DNA of 64,000 nt from Desulfosporosinus sp. Sb-LF (lineage in GTDB: Bacteria > Bacillota > Desulfitobacteriia > Desulfitobacteriales > Desulfitobacteriaceae), in NCBI RefSeq assembly GCF_004766055.1, contig NZ_SPQR01000006.1, positions 273,509 to 337,508 on the forward strand, read 5' to 3'. Made by a program: the position numbers and the translations under genes. Shown here one piece after another: positions 42,341-50,896 of the stretch (its first letter is position 1; the number at the start of each line of letters is the position of its first letter). A model generated the notes under the pieces. That model was given only the letters and a program-made list of their open reading frames with translations, had not been told where the DNA came from and searched no databases.

Positions 42341-43702
42341 ATGTTCCAAGGATTAAGCGACAAACTTCAAGAAACATTTAAACGGCTCAAAGGAAAAGGC
42401 AAACTAAAGGAAGCGGATGTCAACGAAGCGATGCGCGAGGTGCGTGTGGCGTTATTGGAGGCAGATGTTAACTTCAAAGTGGTCAAAGACTTTGTGGCCA
42501 AGGTTAAGGAACGTTCGATCGGACAAGAAGTCTTAGAATCTCTTTCTCCTGCACAACACGTCATTAAGATTGTGCACGAAGAAATGATTGACCTTATGGG
42601 CGCAGTTTCAGGCAAAATTCTCATTGCTCCAAAACCGCCAACTGTGATCTTGCTATTAGGTCTTCAAGGAGCAGGAAAAACTACTCATGCAGCGAAATTG
42701 GCAAATATGCTCAAAAAGCAGGGTAAACATCCCCTTTTAGTAGCGTGTGATATATATCGTCCTGCTGCAATTAAACAATTGCAGGTTTTAGGGGAACAGT
42801 TGAAAGTGCCAGTTTTTTCTATGGGGCAAGATTCTCCGGTCAAGATTGCCGAGGAAAGCATTAAACATGCCAATTCGAATGGCCAAGATGTGGTCATTAT
42901 TGATACAGCTGGACGCTTGCATATTAACGAAGAACTGATGGGCGAGCTTCGAAATATTAAGGCTGCCGTCAAACCCCACGAGATTTTGTTAGTCGTTGAC
43001 GCAATGACGGGTCAGGATGCTGTCAATGTTGCGGAATCTTTCCACAAAGAATTAGGTCTTGATGGCGTCATCCTTACCAAGCTGGATGGTGATACTCGTG
43101 GTGGGGCTGCACTTTCTATTAAAGCTGTGACAGGCTGTACTATTAAATTTGCCGGGACAGGCGAAAAAATGGATGCGTTAGAACCTTTTCATCCAGATAG
43201 AATGGCCTCTCGAATTTTAGGTATGGGCGATGTTCTGACCTTAATTGAGAGAGCGCAGGAGTCATTTGATGAGAAAACAGCGAAAGAAATGGAACAGAAG
43301 TTGCGTAAACAGGAATTCACGCTCGATGATTTCCTGGATCAAATGCAACAGATGAAAAAGATGGGTCCTCTTTCTTCGATTCTTGAAATGATTCCCGGCG
43401 TAGGTAAACAATTAAAAGATGTAGAAATTGATGAAAAAGACACGGCGCATGTTGAAGCCATTATACGGTCGATGACGACAGAAGAACGTCGGAAACCGAC
43501 GGTTATCAAAGACTCTCGTAAAAAACGGATTGCTAAAGGCAGTGGCACATCGGTTCAAGAAGTCGGACGACTTTTGAAGCAGTTTGAGCAAATGCAGAAG
43601 ATGATGAAGCAATTTGCCAATCCAGGCGGTATGGGGATGTTCGGGGGCGGCAAAAAAGGGAAAAAGGGAAAAAAACCTGGATTTCGTTTTCCGTCGCTTT
43701 AG
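42341..43702 (+). CDS. ffh: Signal recognition particle protein Ffh
   Basis: Ffh binds signal peptides and SRP RNA and delivers ribosomes to FtsY. The 453-residue protein has the N domain, the GTPase G domain (GLQGAGKTTHAAKLA; DTAGRLHINEEL; TKLDGDTRGGA) and a methionine-rich C-terminal M domain (DDFLDQMQQMKKMGPL; FEQMQKMMKQFANPGG). It ends with a basic K/G-rich tail. It forms a unit with ylxM and lies before rpsP as in Bacillus. Confidence 0.97.
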   Translation: MFQGLSDKLQETFKRLKGKGKLKEADVNEAMREVRVALLEADVNFKVVKDFVAKVKERSIGQEVLESLSPAQHVIKIVHEEMIDLMGAVSGKILIAPKPPTVILLLGLQGAGKTTHAAKLANMLKKQGKHPLLVACDIYRPAAIKQLQVLGEQLKVPVFSMGQDSPVKIAEESIKHANSNGQDVVIIDTAGRLHINEELMGELRNIKAAVKPHEILLVVDAMTGQDAVNVAESFHKELGLDGVILTKLDGDTRGGAALSIKAVTGCTIKFAGTGEKMDALEPFHPDRMASRILGMGDVLTLIERAQESFDEKTAKEMEQKLRKQEFTLDDFLDQMQQMKKMGPLSSILEMIPGVGKQLKDVEIDEKDTAHVEAIIRSMTTEERRKPTVIKDSRKKRIAKGSGTSVQEVGRLLKQFEQMQKMMKQFANPGGMGMFGGGKKGKKGKKPGFRFPSL

Positions 43703-43752
43703 AGGGACTAGCGTGACATAACGCTCGGTGCTTACAACGCAGAGCAAACTAA

Positions 43753-43801
43753 CCGTTTAAGCTTCCGGCTTTGGGGAGCGGGGTGTTGGTCGCTTGAACG
43801 G
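43753..43801 (+). repeat. Inverted repeat between ffh and rpsP
   Basis: CCGTTTAAGC (43753-43762) and GCTTGAACGG (43792-43801) pair with one G-U, around a 29-base G-rich loop. A smaller AGCGT/ACGCT pair lies just upstream near 43708-43725. There is no T-run. It may be a leader structure of the rpsP operon or an intergenic repeat. Confidence 0.6.
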
Positions 43802-43900
43802 AGCCTGCTTATTTTGATGGACACGCTTTTATTTATATGGCGTTGTTTATAGATGGTTAAGAATGATATTCTACGAGTATCCTTATGAGGAGGTGAAAAC

Positions 43901-44167
43901 ATGTCTACTAAAATTAGAATGTGTCGCATGGGAGCGAAAAAGAATCCTTTTTACCGTATGGTTATTGCGGATGCTAAGGCTCCTCGTGATGGACGTTTTA
44001 TTGAGCAAATCGGATATTATGATCCGACGAAAAGCCCTGAGGTTTTGAAGGTTGACGAGGAAAAGGCTTTAAAATGGCTCTCAACGGGAGCGCAGCCTTC
44101 AGATACTGCTAAGTCTCTGTTGCGTCAAGCTGGTGTCTTAACCAAATTCCACGAGTCCAAGAACTAA
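43901..44167 (+). CDS. rpsP: 30S ribosomal protein S16
   Basis: An 88-residue S16 ([21 protein letters not shown] start, [11 protein letters not shown] in the middle). It starts at ATG 43901 with GAGGAGGTGA upstream. It heads the conserved rpsP-khpA-rimM-trmD group, which couples 30S assembly to tRNA and rRNA maturation. Confidence 0.98.
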   Translation: MSTKIRMCRMGAKKNPFYRMVIADAKAPRDGRFIEQIGYYDPTKSPEVLKVDEEKALKWLSTGAQPSDTAKSLLRQAGVLTKFHESKN

Positions 44168-44194
44168 GTGTAGTGTGTGGGGGGTGTGGTTCCT

Positions 44195-44425
44195 GTGAAG
44201 GAGCTTGTAGAAATCCTCGCGAAAGCGTTGGTGGATCATTCAGACCAAGTTATCGTTGCCCAGTCTGAGACAGATAGAAGTGTTCATCTGCAATTGACTG
44301 TTGCACCTGAAGACATGGGGAAAGTTATTGGGAAACAAGGGAAGATCGCGAACGCTATTCGTACGCTGGTTAAAGCGGCTGCCGTCAAAGATGGACGCCG
44401 AGTTCATATGGACATTGATCAATGA
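44195..44425 (+). CDS. khpA: KH-domain RNA-binding protein KhpA
   Basis: A 76-residue single KH-domain protein (MKELVEILAKALVDH; GKVIGKQGKIANAIR with the GxxG loop). KhpA, with KhpB/Jag, affects cell division and elongation in other Firmicutes. The start is GTG 44195 about eight bases after GGGGGTG; an earlier GTG at 44177 would add six residues that the family lacks. A strong hairpin starts on its stop codon. Confidence 0.94.
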   Translation: MKELVEILAKALVDHSDQVIVAQSETDRSVHLQLTVAPEDMGKVIGKQGKIANAIRTLVKAAAVKDGRRVHMDIDQ

Positions 44426-44457
44426 CGTTGAGAAGGGCTTAAAGCCCTTCTCAACGT
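44425..44457 (+). terminator. Hairpin/terminator after khpA
   Basis: A perfect 16-base-pair stem (ACGTTGAGAAGGGCTT / AAGCCCTTCTCAACGT) followed by TTTTC. It lies inside the rpsP-trmD operon, so it may reduce transcription into rimM. Confidence 0.85.
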
Positions 44458-44489
44458 TTTCAACTATCTGCTTGAAAGGGGCAAAGAGT

Positions 44490-44990
44490 ATGGATGAAGT
44501 GTTGATTGGAGAAGTGTTGCGTCCGCATGGGTATGAAGGGGAGCTGAAGATTTATCCCTTAACAACAGACCCTGAGCGGTTTCTGAAACTTCAGGAAGTC
44601 TTCTTGCGGCGTGGGAAAATTGATCAACACTTCAAGATTATTTCGGCTCGCGTGCAAATGGATTTAGTTCTCCTGAGGGTTGAAGGAATAGATACCATAG
44701 ATCAGGCAGAAAAGTACCGAGGGTGGGAAGTCCGCATTGACCGCTCAGAAGTTCCTCCTCTTAAAGAGGGGTGGTATTATTTCGAACTCGAAGGAATGCA
44801 GGTTTATGAGGGGGATGTCTTATTAGGCACATTGTCTCAAGTCTTAGAAACTGGAGCGAATGATGTCTATTTAGTCAAGGGGCCTAAAGGTGAACTATGC
44901 GTCCCAGCTCTCAAAAGTGTTGTCCAGCATGTCGATGTCCAAGGGCGACGTATGGATGTCATACTTCCCCCAGGGTTGTTGGAAGGGTGA
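44490..44990 (+). CDS. rimM: Ribosome maturation factor RimM
   Basis: RimM helps assemble the 30S head and binds S19. The 166-residue protein has the N-terminal barrel (VLIGEVLRPHGYEGELKIYPLT) and a C-terminal PRC barrel (YYFELEGMQVY; LSQVLETGANDVYLV). It starts at ATG 44490 behind GAAAGGGGC. trmD follows after only 10 bases. In the frame upstream of the ATG there is no ribosome-binding site. Confidence 0.95.
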   Translation: MDEVLIGEVLRPHGYEGELKIYPLTTDPERFLKLQEVFLRRGKIDQHFKIISARVQMDLVLLRVEGIDTIDQAEKYRGWEVRIDRSEVPPLKEGWYYFELEGMQVYEGDVLLGTLSQVLETGANDVYLVKGPKGELCVPALKSVVQHVDVQGRRMDVILPPGLLEG

Positions 44991-45000
44991 ACTAGAGGAG

Positions 45001-45804
45001 ATGCAAATTACTGTTTTAACGTTATTTCCAGAAATGTTTGCGCCTCTTCAAGAAAGCATTCTGAAACGCGCACAAGAAGTTGGATTGCTCCAGATTCGCC
45101 TTGTGAATTTTCGAGACTATGCGACGAGCAAGCATAAAAACGTGGACGACGTTCCCTATGGAGGGGGTGCTGGCATGCTATTAAAGCCCGAGCCGATCTT
45201 TGCCGCGTTAAGGGATTTGCCCCAGCCGTGTGCTGGACGGAAGGTTATTCTCATGTCGCCACAGGGCCAAGTTTTTCGTCAAGAGAAGGCCCAACAATGG
45301 TCGGCTCAAAGTGAATTGGTTTTTATATGTGGGCATTATGAGGGGTTTGACGAGCGGATTCGAGAGCTAGCCGATGAAGAAGCCTCTCTTGGGGATTATG
45401 TATTAACAGGCGGAGAACTAGCCGCTATGGTCATGATTGATGCCGTAGCAAGGCTTATTCCTGGTGTCCTTGGAGAGGGCTCTTCTGCGGAGGAAGATTC
45501 GCATAGTATAGGGCTCTTAGAATATCCACAGTATACACGTCCCGCTAATTTTGAGGAAAAACAGGTTCCTGAGGTTTTGTTGTCTGGGCATCACGCTATG
45601 ATCAAGCGTTGGCGGAGAAAGGAATCTCTAAGGCGCACCTTTTTACGTCGCCCAGATATGATTGAAAAGGTCACTTTTGAAGCCGCTGATTATCCCCTTT
45701 TAGAAGAACTCTGCCTCGAACATTGTGAGATTGCACAGTGGCGAGCTAAGTGGGAACATCTCTTTCCGCAGCCTAAACGACGTCGTCGGACTTCAACAAG
45801 ATAA
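45001..45804 (+). CDS. trmD: tRNA (guanine37-N1)-methyltransferase TrmD
   Basis: TrmD makes m1G37 in tRNAs and so prevents frameshifting. The 267-residue SPOUT protein has the start ITVLTLFPEMFAPL, the trefoil-knot motifs ILMSPQGQVF, ICGHYEGFDERI and SLGDYVLTGGELAAMV, and the catalytic aspartate region DSHSIGLLEYPQYTRP. ATG 45001 lies behind AGAGGAG. It closes the ribosome-maturation group before a pair of hairpins. Confidence 0.97.
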   Translation: MQITVLTLFPEMFAPLQESILKRAQEVGLLQIRLVNFRDYATSKHKNVDDVPYGGGAGMLLKPEPIFAALRDLPQPCAGRKVILMSPQGQVFRQEKAQQWSAQSELVFICGHYEGFDERIRELADEEASLGDYVLTGGELAAMVMIDAVARLIPGVLGEGSSAEEDSHSIGLLEYPQYTRPANFEEKQVPEVLLSGHHAMIKRWRRKESLRRTFLRRPDMIEKVTFEAADYPLLEELCLEHCEIAQWRAKWEHLFPQPKRRRRTSTR

Positions 45805-45805
45805 A

Positions 45806-45853
45806 TTCAAATTGATTAATTTGAAACTAACCTCAGAGGGGATCTGAGGTTAG
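45806..45853 (+). repeat. Two adjacent hairpins between trmD and the SPOUT gene
   Basis: TTCAAATT/AATTTGAA (45806-45825) and CTAACCTCAGA/TCTGAGGTTAG (45827-45853) are both perfect. No T-run follows. The second ends 23 bases before the next ATG, so it could be a leader structure or an end-of-message hairpin. Confidence 0.75.
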
Positions 45854-45876
45854 GAAGTGAGTTAGGAGGAATCTCC

Positions 45877-46434
45877 ATGGCAGACATCTACCTGGCATTA
45901 ATTCATGCCCCTGTGTACAATAAGAACATGGAGACGGTCGCAACTTCGATCACAAACCTAGATCTTCATGATATTGCGCGCTGCTCAACAACTTATGGTA
46001 TAAAACGCTATTATGTGGTACATCCCGCTGAAGCCCAGCGCCAATTGGCTAAACGTATTATGGGTTTTTGGCAAGAGGGTTATGGGGCGGAGTATAATCC
46101 TGATCGTCAAGAAGCGTTTTCGAGGGTAAGGATCGCAGAGAATTTAGACGAAGTTTATGCAGAAATCGAAGCTGAGCACGGGATAGCCCCTATTAAAGTG
46201 GCGACTGATGCTCGAAAATATACTAATACAGTCACCTATACCCAGCTACGCCAGGACATAGAAACCACGGATATTCCAATCCTGCTTTTATTTGGGACAG
46301 GCTGGGGATTACTCAAAGAAGATGTTGAAACTATGGATCGAATCCTCGAGCCCATTTATGGACCCACAGATTATAATCATTTATCGGTGCGTTCCGCGGT
46401 TTCAATTATTTTAGATCGCCTGCGGGGACATTAA
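45877..46434 (+). CDS. SPOUT-fold RNA methyltransferase (COG4752 family)
   Basis: A 185-residue protein of the bacterial SPOUT-like RNA methyltransferase family (IYLALIHAPVYNKNMETVATSITNLD region at the start, the loops ILLLFGTGWGLLKE and YNHLSVRSAVSIILDRL at the end). The alpha/beta-knot C-terminus should bind SAM. The RNA substrate is unknown. Its neighbours trmD and rplS suggest tRNA or rRNA. ATG 45877 lies behind TTAGGAGGAA. Confidence 0.88.
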   Translation: MADIYLALIHAPVYNKNMETVATSITNLDLHDIARCSTTYGIKRYYVVHPAEAQRQLAKRIMGFWQEGYGAEYNPDRQEAFSRVRIAENLDEVYAEIEAEHGIAPIKVATDARKYTNTVTYTQLRQDIETTDIPILLLFGTGWGLLKEDVETMDRILEPIYGPTDYNHLSVRSAVSIILDRLRGH

Positions 46435-46486
46435 GTGAAAAATTGTATTGCTATTAACAATTTGAGCGTGGTTTGATCGAAGTTTG

Positions 46487-46515
46487 TTGCATAACCAAAA
46501 GGGTTGTGATAATAT
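46487..46515 (+). promoter_or_regulatory. Putative promoter of rplS
   Basis: TTGCAT and TAATAT with a 17-base spacer (or TTGTTG and GATAAT with 18), about 80 bases before rplS. The leader of about 75 bases may be regulatory but no known fold was recognised. Confidence 0.6.
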
Positions 46516-46594
46516 AAATAGGTCTGATAAGGGATGGTCCGCTCGCTGTAAATCAGTGTATGAACATTCTCGACAAGGAAGGGGGGATTTTATA

Positions 46595-46942
46595 ATGGAT
46601 TATATTCGCATGATTGAAGAAGAACAAATGAAAAAGGATCTTCCTCACTTCCGTCCAGGTGATACAGTACGTGTACATGTGCGCATTGTTGAGGGAACCC
46701 GTGAACGTATTCAGGTTTTTGAAGGGCTAGTCATCGCAATGAAAGGTGGCGGCATCAGAGAGACTTTTACGGTTCGTCGTGTCTTCGCTGGCGTCGGGGT
46801 AGAACGAACTTTCCCTTTGCACTCTCCTCGCTTGGAAAAGATCGAGGTGGCTCGCAGAGGTGTGGTTCGCCGGGCTAAGCTTTACTATTTGCGTTCGCTT
46901 TCTGGTAAGGCGGCGCGGATTCGCGATCGTCGCACTGTCTAA
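46595..46942 (+). CDS. rplS: 50S ribosomal protein L19
   Basis: A 115-residue L19 ([20 protein letters not shown] start, [12 protein letters not shown] and [14 protein letters not shown]). ATG 46595 follows AAGGGGGG. An in-frame upstream codon at 46484 would run through the promoter and is not accepted. A terminator follows. Confidence 0.97.
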   Translation: MDYIRMIEEEQMKKDLPHFRPGDTVRVHVRIVEGTRERIQVFEGLVIAMKGGGIRETFTVRRVFAGVGVERTFPLHSPRLEKIEVARRGVVRRAKLYYLRSLSGKAARIRDRRTV

Positions 46943-46947
46943 GGTGA

Positions 46948-46981
46948 AAAAGGGGCTAGAGCAATCTGGCTCTTTTTTTTT
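46948..46981 (+). terminator. rplS terminator
   Basis: A short stem between GGGGCTAGA and TCTGGCTCT followed by a run of ten T. Confidence 0.85.
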
Positions 46982-47117
46982 TCTAAAGCCTACGCTTCAG
47001 AAAGGCTATCTGACATTTCACATATGTTTTTAGATGAAGTTCTGTATATCTTGTTCTTGAGTGTATGCTCCAGCGATTCTTGCTCATACTAGAAAGAAGT
47101 GCAAGAGGAGGGCGTAC

Positions 47118-47636
47118 GTGACAATGGAACATCAGAGATCAAAAACAACATGGATTTTGGGTATTGTCGGCGCGGTTTTGATAATCGGTGGAATTTTACG
47201 TTGGGGAGTATTGCAACCATATCTGATTCCATCCCCTTCCATGGAACCCGGTATGGCGCCAGGGGATCGTATTCTAGTCAATCGCCTTGCCTATCGCTTG
47301 TGGGCTCCTACTCGAGGGGATGTCGTGGTGTTTGCTTTTCCGAAGGATACAAAGCGAACCTTCGTTAAACGGGTTATTGCTGCGGAAAACGAAACAGTGG
47401 AGCTTCGGGACAATCAAGTCTTTGTAAATGGAAATGTTATTAAGGAACCCTACGTTAAACAGGGGGATTACCCTCCATATGGTCCAGAACTTGTTCCAGT
47501 CGGAAAGGTGTTCGTCTTAGGTGATAACCGTCGCGAGAGCGAAGATTCGCGAGAATGGGGACTTCTACCTAAAACCTACCTATTGGGGAAAGCTTGGATG
47601 GTATACTATCCTTTTCGGCGTTTTAGGATCTTTTAA
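47118..47636 (+). CDS. lepB: Signal peptidase I
   Basis: LepB removes signal peptides on the outer face of the membrane. The 172-residue protein has one N-terminal membrane helix (about 10-30) and the catalytic serine S41 in IPSPSMEPGM, the lysine in RTFVKRVIA, and box GDNRRESEDSREWG. The start GTG 47118 lies six bases after GAGGAGGG; ATG 47124 is an alternative. It lies between rplS and rbgA as in Bacillus-like genomes. Confidence 0.95.
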   Translation: MTMEHQRSKTTWILGIVGAVLIIGGILRWGVLQPYLIPSPSMEPGMAPGDRILVNRLAYRLWAPTRGDVVVFAFPKDTKRTFVKRVIAAENETVELRDNQVFVNGNVIKEPYVKQGDYPPYGPELVPVGKVFVLGDNRRESEDSREWGLLPKTYLLGKAWMVYYPFRRFRIF

Positions 47637-47696
47637 CAAGCTGTGTGTAAATCTTAGAGATTTGGATTCTTTTTATAAGAATGAAGAGGGATATTC

Positions 47697-48524
47697 ATGA
47701 GTATTCAATGGTTTCCGGGGCATATGGCTAAAGCGAGACGTCTATTAACCGAACAAATTGAATGGGTTGATGTTGTCATGGAACTTGCCGATGCCCGAAT
47801 CCCAGTCAGTAGTCGTAATCCAATGCTCGATAAACTGCTTGGAAAAAAACCGAGATTGTTACTTCTAAATAAAGCGGATTTGGCGGATCCTTCTTGGACG
47901 GCCAAATGGCTTGCTCATTTAAGAGTATCTGGTCTTGTTTATGCAGTTAGTGCGACAACAGGGCTTGGGGTCAAACAAATAGTGCCCGAATTAGAACGAA
48001 TGGTTTTTGCCAAACAAGCAAGGCAAGCGGAAAAAGGTATTCGCCAACAGATGATCAAAGTCATGATTGTGGGAATTCCTAATATTGGTAAATCATCTTT
48101 AATTAATCAGTTGACAGGCGGAGCTCAGGCGAAAGTCGGGAATAAACCAGGAGTTACCCGTGGAAATCAGTGGGTACGAATACATGAACGGGTCGAACTG
48201 CTAGACACCCCGGGAATGTTGTGGCCCAAATTTGAAGAACTTGATGTCGGGCGAAAGCTGGCTGCACTCGGAGCTGTAAAAGATGAGGTTTTTGATATTG
48301 AGGAATTATCGACCTGGATCATTGATTGGTTAAAGCAGTATTCGCCGAATGCCTTAGTCCGCTATCAGACGTCAGACTTGGAGGTCACTTTGGAAAGTTT
48401 GGGACGAAAACGGGGATGCCTGATTCATGGCGGGCGTGTAGATACGCAAAAAGCTGCTCAGGTTTTCCTGAGAGAACTTCGTATGGGACAACTTGGTCCA
48501 ATAACCATGGATCATGTAATTTGA
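47697..48524 (+). CDS. rbgA: Ribosome biogenesis GTPase RbgA (YlqF)
   Basis: RbgA completes 50S subunit assembly. The 275-residue protein is a circularly permuted GTPase: NKADL (G4) comes before GIPNIGKSSLIN (G1) and DTPGM (G3), with a C-terminal ANTAR-like RNA-binding helix region. The start IQWFPGHMAKARR is highly conserved. ATG 47697 follows GAAGAGGGA. The position next to lepB and rnhB is typical. Confidence 0.96.
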   Translation: MSIQWFPGHMAKARRLLTEQIEWVDVVMELADARIPVSSRNPMLDKLLGKKPRLLLLNKADLADPSWTAKWLAHLRVSGLVYAVSATTGLGVKQIVPELERMVFAKQARQAEKGIRQQMIKVMIVGIPNIGKSSLINQLTGGAQAKVGNKPGVTRGNQWVRIHERVELLDTPGMLWPKFEELDVGRKLAALGAVKDEVFDIEELSTWIIDWLKQYSPNALVRYQTSDLEVTLESLGRKRGCLIHGGRVDTQKAAQVFLRELRMGQLGPITMDHVI

Positions 48525-48632
48525 TGGTTTTACTAGTCAATTAAATCTTTGTATGATTGAATATTATAGGCGGTATGAAGGAAATCTACGTTATATGTCG
48601 AAGTGAGAATATGGGAGAGAAGAGGAGAAAGT

Positions 48633-49415
48633 GTGGAACCGTTATCCCACATGAATGTTCGGGAAGTTGAAGAAGCACTATATAAAGATCCTTCCCCTCG
48701 AATGCTTAGCGCATGTCAGAACGACCCGCGTCAAGGAGTTCGGCGTCTAGCCGTGCGTCTTGTTAAGTATCAGCAAGCACAAGCTGTAGAACAAGCCCGT
48801 ATTCAGCAACTGCTTGTGGAAGAAAAAAAATTATGGGAACAAGGATTCCTGTTGTTGGCGGGAATTGATGAAGCGGGGCGAGGGCCGCTGGCTGGGCCAG
48901 TTGTGGCTGCGGCATGTATTCTGCCAGCAAAGTTTGATTTAGCTGGTCTAAATGATTCGAAAATGCTGACAGAGAGTAAGCGGGAAAAACTTTACACTCA
49001 AATACAAGCACAGGCTATCGATTATGCTATTGGGAGCGCTGAACCCGCTGAGATTGACGCCCTGAATATTTTAGAGGCTACTAAATTAGCCATGAAGCGT
49101 GCAATCGAAGGGTTGAAAGTTCGTCCCCATTACTTATTGATTGATGCACTAAAACTCCCAGATGTTCATCTCCCGCAGCTTGCGCTGATAGGAGGAGACC
49201 ATTTAAGTGCCACAATCGCAGCAGCCTCGATCTTGGCAAAAGTGACACGTGACCGCTTAATGGTTGAACTCCATACACTTTATCCAGAATATACCTTTTC
49301 TAAAAACAAAGGGTATGGCACAAGCGAACACATGCAAGTTTTGAGGCGTTTAGGACCATGTCCTCTTCATCGAAAAAGTTTTGCTCCAGTGAAACAACAG
49401 GCGTCTGCTAGTTAA
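48633..49415 (+). CDS. rnhB: Ribonuclease HII
   Basis: RNase HII cuts RNA in RNA-DNA hybrids and single ribonucleotides in DNA. The 260-residue protein has an N-terminal substrate-binding part of about 70 residues as in Bacillus, then the catalytic motif AGIDEAGRGPLAGPVVAAA, and further acidic residues in LLIDALKLP. GTG 48633 follows AGAGGAGAAA; an upstream ATG at 48603 lacks a site. The C-terminal KSFAPV is typical. Confidence 0.95.
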   Translation: MEPLSHMNVREVEEALYKDPSPRMLSACQNDPRQGVRRLAVRLVKYQQAQAVEQARIQQLLVEEKKLWEQGFLLLAGIDEAGRGPLAGPVVAAACILPAKFDLAGLNDSKMLTESKREKLYTQIQAQAIDYAIGSAEPAEIDALNILEATKLAMKRAIEGLKVRPHYLLIDALKLPDVHLPQLALIGGDHLSATIAAASILAKVTRDRLMVELHTLYPEYTFSKNKGYGTSEHMQVLRRLGPCPLHRKSFAPVKQQASAS

Positions 49416-49453
49416 AAAGAAGGGCAGGTGGTGTTATTTGGAAGCTAAATTTA

Positions 49454-49482
49454 TTGACCATACGCAATGAGTGTGGGACAAT
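49454..49482 (+). promoter_or_regulatory. Putative promoter of the nuo operon
   Basis: TTGACC and GACAAT with a 17-base spacer, in the 121-base gap before nuoA. The -10 is only a partial match. Confidence 0.55.
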
Positions 49483-49536
49483 AAGCTTGGCATGGAATGT
49501 GGTATCAAAACTTTTTTATGAAGGGAGGTTAAGAGG

Positions 49537-49896
49537 ATGTCTGACAATAATTTTGCTGCTGTAGGTATTTTTCTTGTAGGTGCAATAGCGGTATCGATCA
49601 TTATGATGATAGTGCCAAAGTTGTTAGCACCTAACAAACCACACAAAGAGAAACTGACAACTTATGAGTGTGGTAATGAGACAATTGGACGAACGTGGCT
49701 CGGTTTTAAGAGCAATTATTTTATGTACGCCTTAGTATTTACTGCTTTTGATGTTGAAACAGTTTTCTTGTACCCATGGGCTTTAACATTCCAAAAGCTG
49801 GGAACATTTGCTTTCTTGGAAATGTTCATTTTTATTGTCATTCTCTTGGTCGGTTTCTGGTATGCTTGGAAAGAAGGTGCTTTAGAGTGGATGTAA
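49537..49896 (+). CDS. nuoA: Complex I subunit A (NuoA)
   Basis: A 119-residue membrane subunit with three hydrophobic helices. The conserved loop [16 protein letters not shown] and [12 protein letters not shown] are diagnostic. It starts at ATG 49537 after GGGAGGTTAAG. It is the first of eleven nuo genes and its end overlaps the nuoB start. Confidence 0.96.
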   Translation: MSDNNFAAVGIFLVGAIAVSIIMMIVPKLLAPNKPHKEKLTTYECGNETIGRTWLGFKSNYFMYALVFTAFDVETVFLYPWALTFQKLGTFAFLEMFIFIVILLVGFWYAWKEGALEWM

Positions 49897-50408
49897 CCCT
49901 AGAAAAGCAGCTTCGCGAAGACGAGGCGTTAATGCAAAAAAATGTTCTGGTGACCAATATCGATAAACTTCTCAACTGGGCTCGCGGGCATTCCTTCTGG
50001 CCAGTTACGTTTGGCCTAGCTTGTTGCGCCATTGAAATGATGGCTACGGGTGGACCTCGTTATGACATTTCCCGATTTGGCTGGGAGGTTTTTCGTGCTT
50101 CACCTCGCCAAGCGGATGTAATGATTGTGGCAGGAACCTGTACTCGTAAGATGGCACCTCTGCTACGTCGTATATATGACCAAATGCCTGAACCAAAATG
50201 GGTTATCGCTATGGGTAGTTGTGCAAACGCAGGGGGGCCCTTTGTAGATTCCTATGCTATGATGGCTGGAGTAGATAAGATTGTTCCAGTGGATGTTTAT
50301 ATCCCTGGCTGTCCTCCAAGACCGGAATCATTGCTATATGGGCTCTTACAACTTCAATATAAGGTTTCCAATCCTGCTAAGGTGAGGTTAATGAAACATG
50401 GAAAATAA
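49887..50408 (+). CDS. nuoB: Complex I subunit B (NuoB), [4Fe-4S] N2 carrier
   Basis: A 173-residue hydrophilic subunit that holds the terminal cluster N2. The cysteine motifs [28 protein letters not shown] and PGCPPRPE are all present. The start is GTG 49887, inside the last codons of nuoA and seven bases after GAAGGTG. It overlaps nuoC by 11 bases. Confidence 0.96.
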   Translation: MDVTLEKQLREDEALMQKNVLVTNIDKLLNWARGHSFWPVTFGLACCAIEMMATGGPRYDISRFGWEVFRASPRQADVMIVAGTCTRKMAPLLRRIYDQMPEPKWVIAMGSCANAGGPFVDSYAMMAGVDKIVPVDVYIPGCPPRPESLLYGLLQLQYKVSNPAKVRLMKHGK

Positions 50409-50886
50409 ACAATTAAGACAACATGTGGAGGAACTTGCATCCCGGGTTAATGGAGAGGTAGAAGAGAGTTTAGGGGCTCTTATTTTGAAAGTTAAAGCTC
50501 CTTATATAGTCGAAACTCTAACAGGGGCTAAAAGCTTCCCAGATGCCCCATGTGACTTTTTGCACGATCTGTGTGGATTAGACCTCGTCGATCATCTAGA
50601 AGTGGTCTATCAATTGTCAAGTCTCCGTGGACCACAGTGTCTACGCGTAAAGGCAATAGTAGAACGGGAAAACCCAGTGATCGATTCCGTGACCCGGATT
50701 TGGCAAGGCGCTAATTTTCTGGAACGCGAGGCCTACGATATGTTCGGAATAAAATTCAAAGGACATCCTAATCTCAAACGGATTTATATGTGGGATGATT
50801 TTGAAGGATATCCGTTGCGCAAGGACTATGTGACTGAGCCCATCGAGGAACGTAATATCATGCGGCAGCGCATAGACGGGGAATAG
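50398..50886 (+). CDS. nuoC: Complex I subunit C (NuoC)
   Basis: A 162-residue subunit of the connecting module with the 30-kDa motif [21 protein letters not shown] and the end YPLRKDY. It is separate from NuoD, not fused. ATG 50398 lies within the end of nuoB, consistent with coupled translation. Confidence 0.95.
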   Translation: MENKQLRQHVEELASRVNGEVEESLGALILKVKAPYIVETLTGAKSFPDAPCDFLHDLCGLDLVDHLEVVYQLSSLRGPQCLRVKAIVERENPVIDSVTRIWQGANFLEREAYDMFGIKFKGHPNLKRIYMWDDFEGYPLRKDYVTEPIEERNIMRQRIDGE

Positions 50887-50896
50887 GGGGAGAAAC

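Noticed and set aside
43732..43929. Minus-strand frame between ffh and rpsP
   Set aside because: It covers inverted repeats and the rpsP ribosome-binding site and has no protein-family features.
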